Shown piece by piece: positions 45,881 through 54,938 of a stretch of DNA of 62,789 nt. This DNA is from Richelia sinica FACHB-800. Its GTDB lineage: Bacteria; Cyanobacteriota; Cyanobacteriia; Cyanobacteriales; Nostocaceae. The DNA is taken from the NCBI RefSeq assembly GCF_014698825.1, contig NZ_JACJTT010000031.1, positions 1 through 62,789 of the forward strand, given 5' to 3'. The notes under the pieces are model-generated. The model was not told the origin of the DNA. It made no database searches and worked only from the letters and a program-made list of their open reading frames with translations. Each line of letters starts with the position of its first letter. Position 1 is the first letter of the stretch. A program made the position numbers and the translations under genes.

Positions 45881-46630
45881 ATGTCAATGGAAACTACTAC
45901 TATCTCTGCTACAGCCCAGATAGCTACAGAAACCGTTATTGCTGTTAGTAACCTCAATCATTATTTTGGGAATGGGGCGTTAAGAAAACAAGCTTTATTT
46001 GATATTAATTTAGAAATTCAAGCCGGGGAAATTGTGATTATGACTGGCCCTTCTGGGTCAGGCAAGACAACTTTATTATCCTTGATGGGGGGTTTGCGTT
46101 CCGCCCAAGTAGGGAGTTTAAAAATTTTGGGCGAAGAAATGTGCGGTGCCAGTAGAATCCAATTGACTAAGTTACGCCGCCAAATTGGGTATATTTTCCA
46201 AGCCCATAACTTGATGAACTTCTTGACAGCGAAAGAAAATGTCCGTATGTCCTTAGAACTGCATGAAGAATATTTAAGGGAAGATATCAATGCCAAAGCG
46301 ATCGCTATGTTGGAACAGGTAGGGCTAGAAAATCGCCTTGATTACTATCCAGAGAGTTTATCAGGAGGACAGAAACAACGGGTAGCGATCGCCCGTGCTT
46401 TAGTCAGTCATCCGAAAATCGTCCTCGCTGACGAACCCACAGCCGCCCTTGATAAAAAATCCGGCCGTGATGTAGTGGAATTAATGCAAAAATTAGCCAA
46501 GGAACAAGGCTGTACCATCTTGCTAGTCACCCACGATAACCGCATCCTCGATATAGCTGATCGGATCATTTACATGGAAGATGGTCAACTCATCAGTGAC
46601 GGTGTGGATGCAGTTGCTAAAATGCACTAA
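45881..46630 (+). CDS. devA: DevA-like ABC exporter ATPase
   Basis: A 249-aa ABC ATPase of the LolD/MacB class. Walker A is GPSGSGKTTLL, the Q-loop lies in IGYIFQAHNL, the signature is LSGGQKQRVAIARAL, Walker B is IVLADEPTAALD and the H-loop histidine is in LLVTHD. It powers the DevBC exporter encoded just before it (46-bp gap). Confidence 0.96.
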   Translation: MSMETTTISATAQIATETVIAVSNLNHYFGNGALRKQALFDINLEIQAGEIVIMTGPSGSGKTTLLSLMGGLRSAQVGSLKILGEEMCGASRIQLTKLRRQIGYIFQAHNLMNFLTAKENVRMSLELHEEYLREDINAKAIAMLEQVGLENRLDYYPESLSGGQKQRVAIARALVSHPKIVLADEPTAALDKKSGRDVVELMQKLAKEQGCTILLVTHDNRILDIADRIIYMEDGQLISDGVDAVAKMH

Positions 46631-46660
46631 TCTAAACCTTGATGATTGGCAAAATTGTAG

Positions 46661-47305
46661 ATGAACATTGGTAATCTATTTCAAGCTGGTGGTGTGGTCA
46701 TGTGGCCACTGCTGTTCTTTTCCATCGTTGCAGTAGCATTAATCATTGAACGCATCAGCTTTTGGGTAAAAATTAGTGGTCGTCAAAACCGCGTTGTGCA
46801 GAATGTACTGCGGGTTTATCGTCAAGATAACCTAGTGACAGCCTTAGATATCTTACAAAAAAACACCGATTTACCCATTGCCCGGATTTTTTTAGCAGCT
46901 TTAGAATTAGAAGAACCAACCCCAGAAGAATTTCGTTTAGCTTTAGAAAGTGAAGCCCAAGCAGAAATTCCTCTCTTAAAACGGTTTCAAAATATTTTTG
47001 ATACCATCATTGGTTTAGCACCATTGTTAGGACTGTTAGGTACAGTATTGGGTCTCATCACCTCCTTTGCATCCTTAGATATTGGTGATGTGGGAGGGAC
47101 AAAAACCGCTGGTGTGACTTCGGGCATTAGTGAAGCATTAGTGTCTACCGCCTCTGGCTTAGTGGTAGCTATCTTTACTCTGTTTTTTTCTAATTCTTTT
47201 CGTGGACTTTATCAACGCCAAATTGCTTGGATTCAAGAATATGGTGGTCATTTAGAATTGCTTTACCGTCATCGTTATGAAAGAAGGCAAGTCAGCCCTA
47301 GATAA
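46661..47305 (+). CDS. exbB: ExbB/TolQ/MotA-family proton channel protein
   Basis: A 214-aa membrane protein with three transmembrane helices: about 10-30, a pair near 110-135 (FDTIIGLAPLLGLLGTVLGLITSFASL) and 150-175 (ALVSTASGLVVAIFTLFFSNSF). The GLLGTVxGxIxxF motif is characteristic of ExbB/TolQ. It starts 30 bp after devA and is followed by exbD. ExbB-ExbD use proton-motive force to energise an envelope partner; no tonB or tolA is visible here. Placement in a DevBCA operon is unusual and suggests energised transfer linked to the exporter (inference). Confidence 0.93.
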   Translation: MNIGNLFQAGGVVMWPLLFFSIVAVALIIERISFWVKISGRQNRVVQNVLRVYRQDNLVTALDILQKNTDLPIARIFLAALELEEPTPEEFRLALESEAQAEIPLLKRFQNIFDTIIGLAPLLGLLGTVLGLITSFASLDIGDVGGTKTAGVTSGISEALVSTASGLVVAIFTLFFSNSFRGLYQRQIAWIQEYGGHLELLYRHRYERRQVSPR

Positions 47306-47337
47306 TCAACTTGAATTTGGTTTGTGAGTCTTTATTT

Positions 47338-47745
47338 ATGCGCTTACCCGAAGAACCGGATATTCCTGCCCAAATTAATATTGTGCCGATGATTGATGTC
47401 ATTTTTGCAATTTTGACATTTTTCATCATGTCTACTTTGTATTTAACTCGTTCCGAAGGTTTACCAGTCAATTTACCCAAAGCCGCAACAGCCAAAGCAG
47501 CCGCGAAAGCTGCACCAATTACCATTACAATTGACTCCATCGGTGATATTAGTTTAAACCGCCAACCAGTTAACCTGAATTTGTTACCAGAGGAAATCCA
47601 AAGATTGAAGGGTAATAGTCCAGAAATATTGGTGGTGATTAATGCTGACGAAAGTTCTAGCCATGGCAACGTTGTCGCAGTTATGGATCGGGTGCGTCAG
47701 GTAGAGGGAGCAAAATTAGCGATCGCTACACAAAAATCTAATTAA
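47338..47745 (+). CDS. exbD: ExbD/TolR-family protein
   Basis: From the ATG at 47338 this is a 135-aa protein; a TTG at 47311 would add nine residues. One N-terminal transmembrane helix (INIVPMIDVIFAILTFFIMST) carries the conserved membrane aspartate in PMIDVIF. The periplasmic ExbD domain follows. It is the last gene of the tetR-devBCA-exbBD run. ExbD forms the proton-driven stator with ExbB. Confidence 0.93.
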   Translation: MRLPEEPDIPAQINIVPMIDVIFAILTFFIMSTLYLTRSEGLPVNLPKAATAKAAAKAAPITITIDSIGDISLNRQPVNLNLLPEEIQRLKGNSPEILVVINADESSSHGNVVAVMDRVRQVEGAKLAIATQKSN

Positions 47746-47886
47746 GCTATTTTCGCCTTACCTTGATGATTGGTCAGTTGTTGTCAACAATTGACCAGCC
47801 AACCTAATCAGCAAAATATCGGCTAATTAAATAGTATCCTAAAGGAATCAAGCTCTTATTTAACAACTTTTATCAAGGATAAGTCT

Positions 47887-48093
47887 ATGGCTATTTGGGT
47901 AAACGAGCAAATTGACCCCTCCGGTATGATTTACGCTTGCATTGCTTGTTGTGATGAGTCCCAAGCTAAAGACTGTCACGAATCATTTAAGCAAAATTTA
48001 ACTGAAAAGCAAAAAGCAGATGGTTGGGTAGCCCAAATTCGTACTGTTCAATCTTGGGATGAAGTGCCGGTTAATGCTTTAAAACTCAATTAG
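47887..48093 (+). CDS. Small hypothetical protein
   Basis: A 68-aa protein with a cysteine cluster (YACIACCDE, then DCHES) and a charged helical centre. AAGGAT lies about 8 nt before the ATG. It could be a small metal-binding or redox protein, but I do not recognise a family. It is 141 bp downstream of exbD and is followed by a hairpin, so it may be a separate transcript. Confidence 0.65.
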   Translation: MAIWVNEQIDPSGMIYACIACCDESQAKDCHESFKQNLTEKQKADGWVAQIRTVQSWDEVPVNALKLN

Positions 48094-48199
48094 TAGATGA
48101 CTAAAAAATTCGGTCATCGTCTTTTCATTGTTTGTCCTAGTGAGAAAACTTTCTCCCGAAAACCATTCATTAATTTAAAAATCAACAGTCACAACCTAG

Positions 48200-48239
48200 A
48201 TAGAGTAACCAGTTGGCAAGTTGACCAGGGTTACTCTAT
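48200..48239 (+). terminator. Hairpin, possible terminator
   Basis: ATAGAGTAACC and GGTTACTCTAT are perfect 11-bp inverse complements around an 18-nt loop. The following TAATGTTTTG is only weakly T-rich, so termination is uncertain. The surrounding spacer 48094-48524 shows nothing else I can name. Confidence 0.5.
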
Positions 48240-48524
48240 TAATGTTTTGATTGATTTATGTGATGAATTACTTTAAATCCATGATTATCGACTACTTTCG
48301 GCAATATCCCTGCAAATACTGACTATGATTAATAGGCGAGTAAATTTATCTTCAGTAAAACAAAAGGTTAGTCCTTGTTACAGGTCAGTGGCAATTGTGG
48401 GTTAGGATTTATAGCCTCTTGTTGATCAGCCTATTATCATTAAAAGTTGATGGTTTTTGAAAATTTTCAGGGTTATTATTAATAGCTAAGGAATAAAATA
48501 AAAACTTTCAAAAACAGAATAATT

Positions 48525-49088
48525 GTGGTGAGCTATATTAGGAGTTTTACATCAGCACCAAGCGGTCCGATTAATTTAGTTGGCAAAACTGGACAAGCTG
48601 TGCAAATTTCTATTCATAACCCCAGTCCTTATATCTGTGCCAACTGCGAACAGATATTACCCGATTGGAAACAGCAACAGTTTTTGTGGGTGGTGGTGAT
48701 TCTCCAACAATCACGTCATCCCTTAATGGAAATCACAAAAGAAACCGAGAGAGAAAAAGAACGGTTACGGGAAAAGTTTATGAGGTTTGGTTGTGATGTG
48801 GCTTTCAATTTACGCGATCGCGGTTATCTTACAGATATAATTGACCCCCGCACAGGCTATCCTTTACTTTCCCATCCTGGTTTGGTTCCTCATGACGATA
48901 CAGCTGTGGCTAAAGCTTTACTCAACTATCCTGTCATTAAGAATGATTGCTGTGTCCTAGTACATCCCGAATGGGGAACAGCAGTATATCCGAGTATTCT
49001 CATTTCCGAAGCCCCACCAGAAATTATGGAAGTTGTGATCAAAGCGATCGCACCTTTACATGGCTGGACGGAGAATACTTATGTATAA
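48525..49088 (+). CDS. MMADHC-like (methylmalonic aciduria and homocystinuria type D) family protein
   Basis: A 187-aa protein that resembles the cyanobacterial proteins annotated as methylmalonic aciduria and homocystinuria type D. Visible segments include ICANCEQILPDWKQQ, EREKERLREKFMRFGCDVAFNLRDRGYLTD, DPRTGYPL and the closing APLHGW. The human protein handles cobalamin intermediates; the role in cyanobacteria is not known. It starts with two adjacent GTG codons (48525, 48528); either could be used. Confidence 0.7.
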   Translation: MVSYIRSFTSAPSGPINLVGKTGQAVQISIHNPSPYICANCEQILPDWKQQQFLWVVVILQQSRHPLMEITKETEREKERLREKFMRFGCDVAFNLRDRGYLTDIIDPRTGYPLLSHPGLVPHDDTAVAKALLNYPVIKNDCCVLVHPEWGTAVYPSILISEAPPEIMEVVIKAIAPLHGWTENTYV

Positions 49089-49676
49089 CAGTCCCGTTTG
49101 TAGGCTTAAGATGAAGAAATAGCCAATAAACAAAAAATTTGGATAAACTGTTCATTTTTGACTGCTGTTTACCGTCTTTAGATAGTAGTCCTATTTGAGC
49201 TGTCTATAGGCAATCACAAGGAACAAAGAGGTAAACAGAATGTAATCACAGATTGTACAGGATGAATATACGGGGAAATTAACCAAATTTTCATAAAGAA
49301 ACGGTTAAGAAATCACCCAGCAGCTAATTTTCCAGCAATCAAAATTTATTAATCCTGCATCAGTATTTGTATTTACGTCTAATTACTTTATTTAAAAATA
49401 CTTGTATATAAAGAATCAGGCATAATTGAGGATAAAATTCAGAAAATACAACTTGAGGCTGATGGCGGTAGTTAAAGTTTAGATGTATTTCTTAAGTATG
49501 GCTACTGTGCCATAAATAAAATTCATGTTTTAAATTACAAGCTAGGGGTCACGAATTGAAAACAAGCTTATTTATAAATAAGAATTTAGTCTGTCCGTTT
49601 GTAAAGATTTCATATAGTGATCGCAAATCAACCAGAAATATACGGTGCATAATATTTGAAAACAGGAATCAGAACA
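49089..49676. other. 588-bp intergenic region
   Basis: AT-rich. Contains a perfect 16-bp palindrome CTTATTTATAAATAAG at 49567-49582, about 95 bp before the next start, which could be a regulator site or a chance AT palindrome. No gene or RNA is recognised. Confidence 0.45.
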
Positions 49677-49934
49677 ATGGTGGTTAATTTTTTCAGGCAA
49701 GTAGAAACAAACGTCAAAATCACAGGGATGATGATTTGTCTCATTAGCGGGTGTATGTTCCTGGTTAACATGCCAGAACCAAACAATCACCTCCCAATTT
49801 TCATGACTAGTGAAGTGATCCAGACTTCTCCACAACAAGTCACTGATCAAGAGATGTACGCTCAAGATAGCAACACCTACATTCCCCCCAATTATGGCGG
49901 GCCTGACAGCCAATACGGCAGCGGCACAAGATAA
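49677..49934 (+). CDS. Small secreted or membrane-anchored peptide, unknown function
   Basis: An 85-aa protein from the ATG at 49677 (a TTG at 49656 adds seven residues). A hydrophobic segment near residues 16-32 (ITGMMICLISGCMFLVNM) looks like a signal or lipoprotein anchor with a Cys. The mature part ends PPNYGGPDSQYGSGTR, a Gly/Ser/Arg tail that I associate with small exported cyanobacterial proteins. Function is unknown. Confidence 0.6.
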   Translation: MVVNFFRQVETNVKITGMMICLISGCMFLVNMPEPNNHLPIFMTSEVIQTSPQQVTDQEMYAQDSNTYIPPNYGGPDSQYGSGTR

Positions 49935-50068
49935 GCAAGAATTAAAAATTAAAACTCCAGCACTTCTAGATTAAATACAAATTCCCACTGGAAAGTTCCC
50001 AGAAAATCTAGGTTTTTCTAGGCAAAAAGTTATTCTAGTCTGTTGACTTGTCTGCTCTCACTTCATAA

Positions 50069-51820
50069 TCAGCCAGATTTCCACCAGAGATGGTTTTGGA
50101 TTAAGGTATGGAATTGCCACTCAGGGTCTGTTTGGGGATAATCGAGACGATAATGTCCACCACGACTTTCGGTTCTAAAGACAGCACTTTTCAAAATTAA
50201 ATAACCTACATCTAATAAATTGCGAGTTTCTGCCCAAAGCCTGAGTTGTGGTTCGAGATTGGGAAAATTGAGACTAGCAGCTTGCTGAGGATGTAAATTA
50301 GTTAGAAATATACTTAAAGGTAGGGCAGCAAAATCTGTTTGCCAAGATTCTATTGTAGCGATCGCTGCTTCTAAACTTGCTTGTTCCCGACAAATACCTG
50401 CACTTTGCCAGACTAACCGAGGTAACTGCTGGCGAATAGTTTCTAGCTGTGTTTGTTGATGTTCCCACTCGCTCTTAGACAAGGATAGCTGCATCGGAGT
50501 TGATTGCTTATCAGCAGCACCATCTTCACCCTTCATCCTTGCCACCCGATTTTGGATATCACCAACCTGGGCCCCAAACACAATACATTCCAACAAAGAA
50601 TTACTAGCCAGACGATTTGCCCCATGCACCCCTGTACTCGCAGTTTCTCCCACCGCATATAAACCCGGAATATTGGTGCGGTTTTCTACATCTGTGAGAA
50701 TACCACCCATCCAGTAATGGGCTGCTGGGGCTACAGGAACAGGTTCCTTAAAAACATCAATTCCCCAATGCTGACAAACTTTTATGATGTTAGGAAAGCG
50801 GTAACGAACTTTTTCTGGGGCGATAGGACGCATATCTAACCACACATGGGCAGTAGCCAAATCTGTAGCGGTACGTTGTAAATGACTAAAAATGGCTCGA
50901 CTGACCACATCTCGTGGCGCTAATTCCCCAGAAGGGTGATAATCAAAGGCAAACCGCCGCCCTTCATCGTCTACTAAATGGGCCCCTTCTCCGCGTACAG
51001 CTTCACTAATCAGAAAACGTCCAGGTTTAGTCAGGGCTGTAGGGTGAAATTGAACAAATTCTAAATCACGGAGTATGGCCCCAGCCCGCCAGGCTATGGC
51101 CACTCCATCACCTGTACTGACTGCTGGGTTGGTAGTTTGGGCAAAGACCTGTCCACCACCACCAGTGGCTAACACCACCGCGCTAGCACGAATCCAGGTC
51201 ACTTCACCTTGATAAAACAAACTAATGCCTTGACAATGACCGCTGGTGGGTTCAATCCACAAACTCAGGGCTAAGGCTTGTTGAATAACTTGAATATTGG
51301 GGCGACGTAAAACTTGGGCGGTGAGAGTGGTGGTTACTTCTCTACCTGTAGTATCGGCAGCATGGAGAACACGGGGACGAGAATGGGCGGCTTCTAAGGT
51401 TAAAGCTAAATGCTGGTCGTGACGGTCAAAGGCTACCCCTAAATTCACTAGAGATTGAATACATCGGGGGGCTGCTTGGGCTAAAAATTCTACGGCTTGA
51501 ACATCACATAACCCTGCCCCTGCTTTGAGGGTATCTTCTATGTGTAACTTGGGCGAATCCTCTGGGGCAACTGCGGCTGCGATTCCACCTTGGGCCCAAT
51601 CACTAGCGGACAGGGAAACGGTTTCTTTGGTAATTAAGCCAACTTGTAAGGATTCTGGCAGACATAGGGCTGTGTATAGTCCAGCTGCACCAGCACCGAC
51701 AACTAAAACATCAAATTGAGGCGGAATATTTGTCTCAGGCAAGGTCAACCCCTTCGGGTAATTCGGTGAGAAGCATAAGAGTAGGGAATAGGAGGACAGA
51801 TTTCCCCTAATTTTGTCCAC
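50069..51820 (-). CDS. nadB: L-aspartate oxidase (NadB)
   Basis: NadB oxidises L-aspartate to iminoaspartate, the first step of de novo NAD synthesis. The FAD-binding dinucleotide motif is VVGAGAAGLYTAL. Other family blocks are SDWAQGGIAA, LEAAHSRPRVLHAADTTG, ATGGGGQVF, EFVQFHPTAL, SEAVRGEGAHLV and GETASTGVHGANRLASNSLLE. The frame begins with a GTG at 51820, giving 583 aa with a ~30-residue non-conserved leader; a TTG at codon 25 just before LPETNIPPQ is a plausible alternative start. It is upstream-adjacent to psbU on the same strand, but there is no functional link. Confidence 0.95.
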   Translation of the reverse strand: MDKIRGNLSSYSLLLCFSPNYPKGLTLPETNIPPQFDVLVVGAGAAGLYTALCLPESLQVGLITKETVSLSASDWAQGGIAAAVAPEDSPKLHIEDTLKAGAGLCDVQAVEFLAQAAPRCIQSLVNLGVAFDRHDQHLALTLEAAHSRPRVLHAADTTGREVTTTLTAQVLRRPNIQVIQQALALSLWIEPTSGHCQGISLFYQGEVTWIRASAVVLATGGGGQVFAQTTNPAVSTGDGVAIAWRAGAILRDLEFVQFHPTALTKPGRFLISEAVRGEGAHLVDDEGRRFAFDYHPSGELAPRDVVSRAIFSHLQRTATDLATAHVWLDMRPIAPEKVRYRFPNIIKVCQHWGIDVFKEPVPVAPAAHYWMGGILTDVENRTNIPGLYAVGETASTGVHGANRLASNSLLECIVFGAQVGDIQNRVARMKGEDGAADKQSTPMQLSLSKSEWEHQQTQLETIRQQLPRLVWQSAGICREQASLEAAIATIESWQTDFAALPLSIFLTNLHPQQAASLNFPNLEPQLRLWAETRNLLDVGYLILKSAVFRTESRGGHYRLDYPQTDPEWQFHTLIQNHLWWKSG

Positions 51821-51896
51821 CCATCCCCATCTCTTAAGTGTGCCACTACCTAAAACTAGGAGTGAGCGGTGATTGATGAGTTAACGGTGACAGAGA

Positions 51897-52325
51897 TTAT
51901 CTGTAGATACCGTTATTTAAGCGATCATCGCCTTCGTTAAAAGCAGGCTCATAGTCAGTGACAGTAAAATTGTCAAAGTTAGCTTCTAATAACTGTTTTT
52001 GGCGATCGCTTAATCCAGGAATATCGAGTACATCCTCTACTTTAGAGTAGGGAGCATTAGCAATAATTTTCTTAGCTAGAGTGGGATATAAACCTGGAAA
52101 CTGTTGGAAACCACGAACATTGGTATTATTCAAATCAATTTTCTTACCAAATTCTGTTGCTAGTTTGGCATCTGCCCGATTTAAGCGGTCTAATGCTAAA
52201 ACTGGTACTTGAGGCAAAGCAAAGCTGTTGACACTCAATGCTTGGGCTGTTTGAGTGGTACCCAACCATCCCCAGCAACCAAGCAACAAAGTAAAGACTG
52301 TTAATAAACGCACCAATCCTTTCAC
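51897..52325 (-). CDS. psbU: Photosystem II 12-kDa extrinsic protein PsbU
   Basis: A 142-aa lumenal PSII subunit that stabilises the Mn4CaO5 cluster. The signal sequence (about 1-30, ending TAQA-LS) targets it to the thylakoid lumen. The mature part has the PsbU helix-hairpin-helix core: [45 protein letters not shown] and [23 protein letters not shown]. It starts with GTG at 52325 with GGAGAGG upstream. Confidence 0.97.
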   Translation of the reverse strand: MKGLVRLLTVFTLLLGCWGWLGTTQTAQALSVNSFALPQVPVLALDRLNRADAKLATEFGKKIDLNNTNVRGFQQFPGLYPTLAKKIIANAPYSKVEDVLDIPGLSDRQKQLLEANFDNFTVTDYEPAFNEGDDRLNNGIYR

Positions 52326-52683
52326 GATTTTTCTACCTCTCCATCAAACAAAAATAAATACTTGAAGCTAATAAGCTGTCAATTCTAGGCTGAAGTGAGA
52401 AATATGAAGGCAACCTCACAGATTAATCTAGAGGCTGGTAGAGGTGTTGTGTCCTCTGCACTTCATCTTACCTTTCAGGAGGCCAAACTATAGGTGTTTT
52501 TGTCCTGCATTCTTCATCCAGGTGTTGATAGCCGATCGCTTCATCAAAAACACAGCAGTCATCAGAAACTAATATACAGCGTATTAATATCCACAATATT
52601 TACTGCTACTGGGTTTGACTTTACTTTTATCAAAAAATACCACCCTTGGGTATTTACAGCCCTGACCAGCATAAAGGGAAAAT
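52326..52683. other. 358-bp region upstream of psbU
   Basis: Holds the psbU promoter on the minus strand; the DUF3120 gene ends at its other side. A plus-strand 66-codon frame here (52494-52694) has no protein-like features. No other element is recognised. Confidence 0.4.
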
Positions 52684-53421
52684 TTAGGCAATAGCCGCCA
52701 GGAGTAAAAATAAACTATCCACCAAAATGGTACTCAAAACTGCTCCACCAAAGGCATACCAATGGTGCTGTTTGTTGGCTAGAGCGACAATTCCCATTGA
52801 CATGAGGATGAGGGTGAGAATCACAGCCCAGGCTTGTCCCCAAGGGGTTTGCACGAGGGTCAGGGCATTTTTTAAGATTTGTGAAGTTTCTCCTACTTCC
52901 GCCATCATCAATTGTCGCCAGTAGGGCATTAAATCTACTAAATAAAAATATACGTCGGTTAAGACTGTGCCGAATAAGGAACCTAGATAAAACCAGTTAC
53001 CTACTTTGCCCCAATTTCGGAGTAAACACCAAATGGCAAAGGGTAGACCGATGGATTCTACTGGTAAGTGCCAGAGTGGTTCCCAACGTAACCAACCCCA
53101 ATAAATTGAGCCAGCTAACCAACTCCAACTGAAACCAAGGAGCAAATCCCCCCAGAGATAGGTTTGAGGGCGGGACATGAGTGTCAAACTGAGCCAAAAC
53201 CACAACCCAGCGATCGCTAAACTCAAACTAGGGAGCGATCGCACTAAGGGCGCTTCTATAAATACTGGTACTGACACTAAAAATACTGCCGCAGCAAAAA
53301 CTAGCAAATTTTGACGAGTACCAATTCTATGAGCAATAGAAGACGGTGAAAGGTTTCTAGGGTTTTCTTCCTCTAAATTAGGCCTAGCCGTATTTAAGGA
53401 AGTTAATGTTTGATTAATCAA
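52684..53421 (-). CDS. DUF3120-type integral membrane protein
   Basis: A 245-aa protein with about six to seven transmembrane segments (near 37-57, 65-82, 90-112, 122-140, 143-163, 190-212, 220-243). NLLVFAAAVFLVSVPVFIEAPLVR and DVYFYLVDLMPYWRQLM look like the cyanobacterial DUF3120 family. The start is uncertain: the frame opens with TTG at 53421 and there is no early ATG. Function is unknown. It is divergent from uppP. Confidence 0.75.
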   Translation of the reverse strand: MINQTLTSLNTARPNLEEENPRNLSPSSIAHRIGTRQNLLVFAAAVFLVSVPVFIEAPLVRSLPSLSLAIAGLWFWLSLTLMSRPQTYLWGDLLLGFSWSWLAGSIYWGWLRWEPLWHLPVESIGLPFAIWCLLRNWGKVGNWFYLGSLFGTVLTDVYFYLVDLMPYWRQLMMAEVGETSQILKNALTLVQTPWGQAWAVILTLILMSMGIVALANKQHHWYAFGGAVLSTILVDSLFLLLAAIA

Positions 53422-53621
53422 TGTTTTTAATATTTGTTACTAAACTTTACTTATCTACAATATCATAGACTAAAATCCCCCCCTGGGGCATTTTTATTAT
53501 ACGCCAGAAGTAATTGCCAAGGATAATTTTCCTGGTGAGATATGCAACCAATTGGCTGATGACTTCCACGGCAAGGCGGATAATTTGCTAGAATTACGCA
53601 TTCGTTTTGGGAGTCTATTTG

Positions 53622-54530
53622 ATGACGGCTGTCTTAGAAGTTAATAGCATTCAGTTCTTGCCCTACTTGCTACAGGTAGATGTTGCAGAAGGAAACCTGA
53701 TTCAGCAATTATTCCAAGCATTTATCCTGGGTATCGTGCAAGGCATCACAGAATTTTTACCTATTAGTAGCACTGCTCACCTAGAGGTGTTTGCAAAAGC
53801 ATTTAATTGGGAACAATTGGGTTCCAAAGCCTTTCTCGCTACCATTCAATTTGGCAGCGTGATCGCCGTTTTAATTTACTTTTGGCAGGATATTAAATCG
53901 ATATTATCTGGCGGTTGGAAAGCCTATCGCGCCAAAGATTGGCAACAAGAAGAATGGAAATTATTAGTAGGAATAGCTATCGGGACTTTACCGGCTTTAG
54001 GTGGGGGATTTTTGCTGAAAAAAGTCCTGAATGATGAAAATTCCACTATTAATAGTATGACCAGTATTGCGATCGCCTCAATTGTCATGTCCCTACTCTT
54101 AGGTGCAGCGGAGAAATTAGGCAAACGCGAGCGCGGTTTTGATGCCTTAACCATTCGGGATGGGTTGTTAATTGGTTTAGGGCAAATGCTAGCTTTAGCA
54201 CCTGGTGTTTCCCGTTCCGGTTCCACTTTAACCACCGCCCTATTTTTAGGCTTAGAAAGACAGACCGCAGCCAGATTTTCTTTCTTATTAGGTATTCCCA
54301 CCTTGACAATTGCTACTTTGTATGCTTTTTTCAAAGAGGCATTAGGTAAAATAGACTTATTAGTGGTGGTGACGGGAACCCTATCAGCCTTTGTTTTTTC
54401 CTATTTGTCCATTGCTTGGTTGTTGCGTTACCTGCAAACGAAAAATACTTGGATCTTTGTGTGGTATCGCTTGGCCTTTGGGGCGACAATATTAGGAGCG
54501 ATCGCTGCTGGAGTTTTGAGAAATAGTTGA
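53622..54530 (+). CDS. uppP: Undecaprenyl-diphosphatase UppP (BacA)
   Basis: UppP recycles undecaprenyl pyrophosphate to the monophosphate carrier used for peptidoglycan and polysaccharide synthesis, acting in the cytoplasmic membrane. From the ATG at 53622 it has 302 aa (a TTG at 53607 adds five). The catalytic motifs are present: GIVQGITEFLPISSTAHL near residue 40 and PGVSRSGSTLT near 195. About eight membrane segments are visible. It stands alone. Confidence 0.96.
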   Translation: MTAVLEVNSIQFLPYLLQVDVAEGNLIQQLFQAFILGIVQGITEFLPISSTAHLEVFAKAFNWEQLGSKAFLATIQFGSVIAVLIYFWQDIKSILSGGWKAYRAKDWQQEEWKLLVGIAIGTLPALGGGFLLKKVLNDENSTINSMTSIAIASIVMSLLLGAAEKLGKRERGFDALTIRDGLLIGLGQMLALAPGVSRSGSTLTTALFLGLERQTAARFSFLLGIPTLTIATLYAFFKEALGKIDLLVVVTGTLSAFVFSYLSIAWLLRYLQTKNTWIFVWYRLAFGATILGAIAAGVLRNS

Positions 54531-54638
54531 GCCTAATTTTTAGAAGATATTTTAAAAGTCAAAGCTAGTCATCAAACATCCTATTTGTCTGAGGGTGGGC
54601 CAAGTCATCACCATATAAATAGACATCTGAGTAAAGAC

Positions 54639-54668
54639 TGTAGAGACGTTACATGTAACGTCTCTACA
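54639..54668. repeat. Perfect 30-bp palindrome (TGTAGAGACGTTACA and its complement)
   Basis: TGTAGAGACGTTACA (54639-54653) is followed at once by its exact reverse complement. A degenerate copy with the same left flank (GACATCTG) lies at 18979-19029. This is a dispersed palindromic element of the type common in Nostocales. The rest of 54531-54938 has only a loose GGGTT..AACCC hairpin near 54777. Confidence 0.9.
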
Positions 54669-54938
54669 GAGGTGATGATAAAGGCATATTTCATTAGGCA
54701 GGATATTGCTGGCAACAAACAGCCGCTACTTTGACAATATCCTCTCAAATACTCATAATCATCTATGCTTTTGTCGGGTTGTGCTATCGCTTAACCCAAC
54801 CTCATATTTGATTACCTGAACCCGATTGGATGATAAGGTATATTTATTCATTAGTTACTAGTTTTAAAATCAAGAAACAGCAAACCTATTTTTTCCCTTA
54901 ATTATCCAAAATTGCTATAAATATTTTTTCCATTACCT

